The notes under the pieces: generated by a model
Database searches by the model: none
What the model saw: the letters and a program-made list of their open reading frames with translations, nothing else
Told to the model about the DNA's origin: nothing
Shown: positions 13,688 through 16,976 of the stretch, piece after piece
How positions within the stretch are numbered: the stretch's first letter is position 1
How the letters are laid out: every line of letters begins with the position of its first letter
Translations under genes and position numbers: made by a program
Assembly: GCA_019414515.1 (NCBI GenBank)
Contig: DXLX01000027.1
Span: 1 to 16,976 of the forward strand
Length of the DNA stretch: 16,976 bases
Direction: 5' to 3'
Source: Collinsella sp.
GTDB taxonomy: Bacteria > Actinomycetota > Coriobacteriia > Coriobacteriales > Coriobacteriaceae

Positions 13688-14875
13688 ATGACCGAGCTCC
13701 AAGAACTCCGTCGCTATCGCCGCGATCTCCATCGCATTCCGGAGCTCGATTTCGATCTTCCGCAAACCATTGCCTATATCGAGGGCGTGCTGGCACCGCT
13801 CGCTTGCGAGGTGACCCATCCGTGCCCCAGCTGCGTCTGTGCTTTCTTCGACGCTGGTGTTGATGCCGCGCATGCCACGGCGATTCGCGCCGATATGGAT
13901 GCGCTGCCCATCGCGGAGGCGACGGGAGCGGCCTTTGCCTCAACCCATCCTGGCAAGATGCACGCTTGCGGACATGACGGACACATGGCCATGGCGCTTG
14001 CCGCCGCGACGTATGTTGACCGTACGATTCGCGAACAGCCGGGCGCCATTAGGCGCAACGTTCTCTTTGTGTTCCAGCCGGCCGAGGAAACGACCGGTGG
14101 TGCCAAGACGGTATGCGAGAGTGGTGTGTTCGAGCGCTATGGGGCCGACCGCATTTTTGGCTTTCATGTGTGGCCCGATCTGCCCGCCGGCACGTTGGCG
14201 AGCTGCCCCGGTCCGCTGCTGGCGCGCTCAAGCGAGACGCACATTCATATCCATGGAACGAGTATCCATATCGCCAAGACCTACGGCGTTCCAGTCGAGG
14301 AATCGCACGATGCCGCGCTGGCAGCGGCCAAGTTCTTAGTTTCCGAGCGCGAGCTCATGGACGAGTTGGGTGCCGATGAGCCCTGCATTGGCAAGTTCGG
14401 CCTGCTGCAGGCAGGCACCGTCTGCAATGCGGTGGCGGGGGAGGCCCATGTTGCCGGTAGCTTGCGTGTGTTTACGGACGCCATGTTCGACCGTGCGCGC
14501 GAGGGCGTACGCCGTGCGCTCGACGAGGCGTGCACCGCAACGGGCTGTACGTACGATCTCGACTTTGCCGAGGGCTATCCGCCAGTCGATAACGACCCCG
14601 AGTTGTTTGCCCACATTGCGCCTGCCTTGCCCGAGCTGCAACTTGTGGACGAGCCGCTGCTGATCGCCGAGGATTTCGCGTTCTATCAGCGCCATTTGCC
14701 GGGCGTGTTTTTCCTGCTGGGCACGGGTATGCCAGAGGGCCAAGACAACCCGAGTGATTCGGATGGCTGCCCCGCCTATGCCACAAGCGCTCTGCATACC
14801 GATAGCATGCTCTTCGACGAGGAAATCCTTCTCAAAGGCCTCGATGTCTACAAACGATTGCTTGTGATGGAGTGA
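13688..14875 (+). CDS. M20-family amidohydrolase, likely N-acetyldiaminopimelate deacetylase
   Basis: 395 residues of the M20D metallo-amidohydrolase type: RRDLHRIPELDF near the N terminus, RADMDALPI, the metal-binding HACGHDGH, QPAEETTGGA with the catalytic Glu pair, and a lid domain (about residues 175-290) containing the HGTSIH segment. The family includes hippurate and IAA-amino-acid hydrolases and N-acetyl-LL-DAP deacetylase. The divergent lysA-dapA-dapB-dapH operon encodes DapH, whose pathway needs just such a deacetylase, so that function is favoured by context. The start at 13688 follows GAAGGGA; the frame also runs upstream from 13604 but without an RBS. The gene is translationally linked to the next one. 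Confidence 0.88.
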   Translation: MTELQELRRYRRDLHRIPELDFDLPQTIAYIEGVLAPLACEVTHPCPSCVCAFFDAGVDAAHATAIRADMDALPIAEATGAAFASTHPGKMHACGHDGHMAMALAAATYVDRTIREQPGAIRRNVLFVFQPAEETTGGAKTVCESGVFERYGADRIFGFHVWPDLPAGTLASCPGPLLARSSETHIHIHGTSIHIAKTYGVPVEESHDAALAAAKFLVSERELMDELGADEPCIGKFGLLQAGTVCNAVAGEAHVAGSLRVFTDAMFDRAREGVRRALDEACTATGCTYDLDFAEGYPPVDNDPELFAHIAPALPELQLVDEPLLIAEDFAFYQRHLPGVFFLLGTGMPEGQDNPSDSDGCPAYATSALHTDSMLFDEEILLKGLDVYKRLLVME

Positions 14876-14877
14876 CG

Positions 14878-15201
14878 ATGGAACGACGCCGACAGTCTGC
14901 CGTATATAGTCCGGGTGGATGCGGGTGCGGTTTGCTGCTGCTTCCGGTCATCGCTGTGGGCATTGGCGTGATGTTTGTGCTTGCTGGGCTGGCTACGGCG
15001 GCACTCGTACTGTTTATCACTGCTATCGGCGTGACGATTTGGCTTTATCGCAGTCGTGAGCAACGTCGTGCCGACGGTAAGACCAATGTAGGATGGATTG
15101 CCTTTTTGGTCATCGCCTACCTGCTGAGCATCAGCTACCTGGCGTTCTTTGTCCTGTTGATGATCAGTGCTTTTACCGGGGAATCCGTCGCGGTGGTTTG
15201 A
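14878..15201 (+). CDS. Small membrane protein of unknown function
   Basis: 107 residues starting 2 nt after the M20 stop codon, with GGAG (14869-14872) inside the preceding gene serving as the ribosome site. A GTG six bases earlier is an alternative start. The basic N terminus (MERRRQ) precedes a Gly/Cys turn (GGCGCG) and a long hydrophobic region (about 20-55, probably two helices). A basic loop (RSREQRRADGK) and another hydrophobic region (about 73-100) follow. This suggests an inner-membrane protein with two or three helices and a positive cytoplasmic loop. No family is recognised; the tight spacing implies cotranscription with the amidohydrolase. Confidence 0.75.
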   Translation: MERRRQSAVYSPGGCGCGLLLLPVIAVGIGVMFVLAGLATAALVLFITAIGVTIWLYRSREQRRADGKTNVGWIAFLVIAYLLSISYLAFFVLLMISAFTGESVAVV

Positions 15202-15302
15202 TGCGCTGCCAGCAGACGGTCGCGCAAAGTGCGTTTGCTCGGCGTTTGGATAACTGCATTGGCCGTTTACCGCAACCTTAGCTCTCAGCTAATGAATTCA
15301 AG

Positions 15303-15308
15303 TATAAT
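15303..15308 (+). promoter_or_regulatory. Consensus -10 box facing the IS element
   Basis: TATAAT, with a poor TTAGCT -35 candidate at 15278-15283 (19-bp spacing). It lies in the 15202-15354 gap, which otherwise holds only a GTGCCGGCAC palindrome and no gene. The transcript it would make is interrupted by the IS about 50 bp downstream, so it probably belonged to a gene now cut away, and could drive transcription into the transposase. Confidence 0.4.
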
Positions 15309-15367
15309 CCTTCCTACGATGTGCTGTGTGCCGGCACGGCCTTGATTATCAACTTCATCCGAACACC

Positions 15368-15405
15368 TCCCACATTCATCCGCACATGTGCGGATGAATG
15401 TGGGA
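15368..15405. repeat. Perfect 38-bp palindrome at the IS left end
   Basis: Two 19-nt arms (15368-15386 and 15387-15405) are exact reverse complements with no spacer. It lies 52 bp before the transposase start. It could be a transposase-binding or autoregulatory site, or a remnant of two abutted inverted IS ends. Confidence 0.85.
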
Positions 15406-15457
15406 ACCCGATACCCTGAGGGCCGGATCGGCCGGCCCCGGGAGATCGGAGGACGGC

Positions 15458-16750
15458 ATGTCCGGAAAGAAGAAAAGGGGCTCCGCGAGGGCGGTCCCGA
15501 GGTCCTACGGAAGGCTCACGAGGCACGAGCGGGACACGGTCCAGAGGATGCTGGAGCGCAGGGCGTCGTGCAGGGAGATCGCGAGGGAGCTGGGCAGGTC
15601 GCCCTCGACGGTGAGCGCCGAGGTGGCGTCGCACAGGTTCGTGACGGCGCCGAAGGCCAGGCGCGGCGAGCGCGTGGACGCCTCCGCCGACCTGTCGGCG
15701 GCCTGCCCGCGCCTGGCCGCGTGGCCGCGCTGCTGCAACGGGTGCGGCCGGTACCGCGCGATCGGCTGCAAGCGCCGCCCCCACGTCTTCTACGAGGCCC
15801 GGGCCGCGCAGCTGTGCGCCGACTCGGTCCTCGTCTCGTCCAGGCGCGGGATAGACGCCGACGAGCCCGCCGCGGCGGCCAGGCTGGAGGCCATCAGGGA
15901 CTGCCTGCGACGGGGGCTGTCGCCCGAGCAGATGGCGGCGCGCAACGGCGGGCCCGTGGACCTGTCGCCGTCGACCATCTACCGCTGGGTCTCGGCGGGC
16001 TACGACGGCATGACCAACATGGAGCTCAGACGCAAGGTCGGCTACAGGCCGAGGAAGCGCGCCGCGGGCCGGGCGGCGACCCGCCACTCCGCCCGCAGGT
16101 CGCATGCCGCGTTCCTCGCCCTCGGGGAGGACGCGTGCGCCGCGGCCTGGGAGATGGACACCGTCGAGGGCGCCCGGGAGGACTCCGCCTGCCTGCTCAC
16201 GCTGCTGCACCGCCCCAGCAGGCTGCAGCTCGCGCTGCCGCTGGCGGAGAAGACCGCCGGGTGCGTCGCGGACGCCCTGGAGGGCGTCCGGGCCATCCTC
16301 GGCGCCGACGGGACGCGCCGCGTGTTCCGCGCCGTCCTCACCGACAACGGCGCCGAGTTCTCCGACGAGGCGGCGATCGCGGCGCTGCTCGGCGAGGGGC
16401 CGGGCGAGACGAGGCTGTTCTACTGCGACCCGAGGCGCAGCGACCAGAAGGGCGCCTGCGAGCGCAACCACGTCGAGATCAGGAAGCTGCTGCCCAAGGG
16501 CGCCGGGATCAGGTTCGACCGGCTCGCCCCGGCCGACCTGGCGCTGGCCATGTCGCACGTGAACTCCGAGCCCCGCGGCGCGCTCGGCTTCGCGACGCCC
16601 GCGCGCGCCTTCAGGGCGATGCTCGGGGAGGACGCGGCGGCGCTGCTGGACGCCTACGGCGTGGGGGACGTGCCGCTCGGCGACCTCGACCTGACGCCGG
16701 GGCTCATCGAGAGGGCGCGCGCAGAGAGGGGCGATGCCCCGCTGGCCTAG
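15458..16750 (+). CDS. IS30-family transposase
   Basis: 430 residues. The N-terminal helix-turn-helix (LTRHERDTVQRMLERRASCREIA..LGRSPSTVSAEV, about 20-56) has the IS30 signature. A cysteine cluster follows (C92, C93, C96, C104, in a CNGCG-type arrangement often seen between the HTH and catalytic parts). A second helical DNA-binding stretch (LSPEQMA...LSPSTIYRWV) comes next. The DDE catalytic residues appear as D234 (WEMDTVEG), D296 (LTDNGAEF) and E335 (CERNHVEIRKLLPKG). All key residues are present, so it looks active. The start at 15458 has GGAGG at 15448-15452; a longer frame from 15398 would begin within the palindrome. Very high GC and frequent AGG arginine codons set it apart from neighbours. 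Confidence 0.93.
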   Translation: MSGKKKRGSARAVPRSYGRLTRHERDTVQRMLERRASCREIARELGRSPSTVSAEVASHRFVTAPKARRGERVDASADLSAACPRLAAWPRCCNGCGRYRAIGCKRRPHVFYEARAAQLCADSVLVSSRRGIDADEPAAAARLEAIRDCLRRGLSPEQMAARNGGPVDLSPSTIYRWVSAGYDGMTNMELRRKVGYRPRKRAAGRAATRHSARRSHAAFLALGEDACAAAWEMDTVEGAREDSACLLTLLHRPSRLQLALPLAEKTAGCVADALEGVRAILGADGTRRVFRAVLTDNGAEFSDEAAIAALLGEGPGETRLFYCDPRRSDQKGACERNHVEIRKLLPKGAGIRFDRLAPADLALAMSHVNSEPRGALGFATPARAFRAMLGEDAAALLDAYGVGDVPLGDLDLTPGLIERARAERGDAPLA

Positions 16751-16835
16751 CCTGGAAGAAAAACGGAATAGACGGGCCGACCGTCCGGCTGAGTCTGGGA
16801 AGAGGTGCCGGGCGGCGGGCGGAGCATGGCCACCG
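16751..16835 (+). other. IS30 element 3' non-coding region
   Basis: Between the transposase stop and the start of the terminal repeat; no reading frame with support. It continues into 16836-16957, which holds the same GC-rich hairpin as positions 47-79 (here 16882-16914). Confidence 0.5.
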
Positions 16836-16976
16836 GACCCATCGAAACACATCTCCACCGTTCCTTCAACTGGGAAAATGCCGCCCCCGGGTCCCGGATG
16901 GGGCCTCGGGGGCGTTCGGCTAACTGCGGGAATGGCCTATTTGCTCAATGTGTTCGGCTGAGATCGGAAATCAACC
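16836..16976. repeat. Terminal direct repeat, copy 2 (identical to 1-141)
   Basis: Exact second copy of the first 141 bases of the window, including the IS right end and the first bases of the radical SAM gene up to the window end. See copy 1 for interpretation. Confidence 0.95.

Larger units (their letters stand above)
15355..16957 (+). mobile_element. IS30-family insertion sequence
   Basis: About 1.6 kb containing one transposase gene. The ends are approximate: CCGAACAC at 15359-15366 is inverted as GTGTTCGG at 16950-16957, with partial matching further inward and outward. The left end also has two near-identical TTCATCCG(A/C)ACA units and a 38-bp palindrome. GC content is far above the surrounding DNA. 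The two flanks do not look like halves of one interrupted gene, and no target duplication is evident, as expected if they come from different IS copies. Confidence 0.75.

Noticed and set aside
15314..16858. Long open frames overlapping the transposase (minus strand 514 codons; plus-strand shifted frame 15388-16923)
   Set aside because: They exist because AT-containing stops are rare in such GC-rich DNA; the products are low-complexity Arg/Gly/Ala-rich without domains, while the 15458 frame has the full IS30 signature.
1..16976. Plasmid or phage genome because the ends overlap
   Set aside because: No replication, mobilisation, partition or structural gene; contents are chromosomal metabolism genes.
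1..16976. CRISPR arrays, tRNA or rRNA genes
   Set aside because: No regularly spaced repeats and no tRNA or rRNA signature was seen on reading; the only repeats are those listed.

Overview
The window looks like chromosomal DNA of a gut actinobacterium of the Coriobacteriia, most likely Collinsella. This rests on the gene families, about 60-65% GC in sampled housekeeping lines, and recollection of Collinsella gene content; it was not checked against a database. Three base compositions are juxtaposed: an AT-rich radical-SAM gene (about 37-40% GC in sampled lines), the ordinary chromosomal genes, and a very GC-rich IS30-family element (about 78% GC in a sampled line). The first 141 bases are identical to the last 141, so the sequence closes into a circle of 16,835 bp. 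No replication, partition or phage gene is present. The circle therefore probably reflects two same-direction IS copies flanking the segment (a tandem duplication, an excised circle, or an assembly loop) rather than a plasmid.

Layout. 1 to about 126: right end of the IS30-family element. 113-2240: a 5'-truncated cobalamin-type radical SAM gene and, 13 nt behind it with a perfect Shine-Dalgarno, a 36-residue acidic peptide gene, then a terminator. This is the best candidate for an undescribed system (a possible RiPP precursor and its maturase). 2429-4429: nadE (glutamine-dependent NAD synthetase). 4548-5711: a class I/II aminotransferase. 5913-6863: L-lactate dehydrogenase. 6978-8138: a Mbeg1/DUF2974-like alpha/beta hydrolase bracketed by two copies of a 30-bp hairpin repeat. 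8250-9254: a NdpA/YejK-type nucleoid-associated protein. 9255-9507: the convergent gap, holding a bidirectional terminator and an elaborate 98-nt hairpin element.

On the minus strand lies a lysine/diaminopimelate operon read from 13309 down to 9508: lysA continuous in frame with dapA, then dapB and dapH. It is preceded by a lysine riboswitch (about 13540-13378) and a plausible promoter. Divergently transcribed from the same gap is an M20 amidohydrolase (13688-14875), followed by a small membrane protein (14878-15201). DapA, DapB, DapH, an aminotransferase, an M20 deacetylase and LysA together would give most of the N-acetyl branch of meso-DAP/lysine synthesis. Only the epimerase DapF and the upstream aspartate enzymes are missing from the window. 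The IS30-family transposase (15458-16750) closes the window.

Points deserving a second look are the radical SAM/peptide pair cut by the IS, the LysA-DapA fusion, the riboswitch expression platform with two competing anti-strands, the structured convergent element at 9367-9464, and the terminal redundancy.
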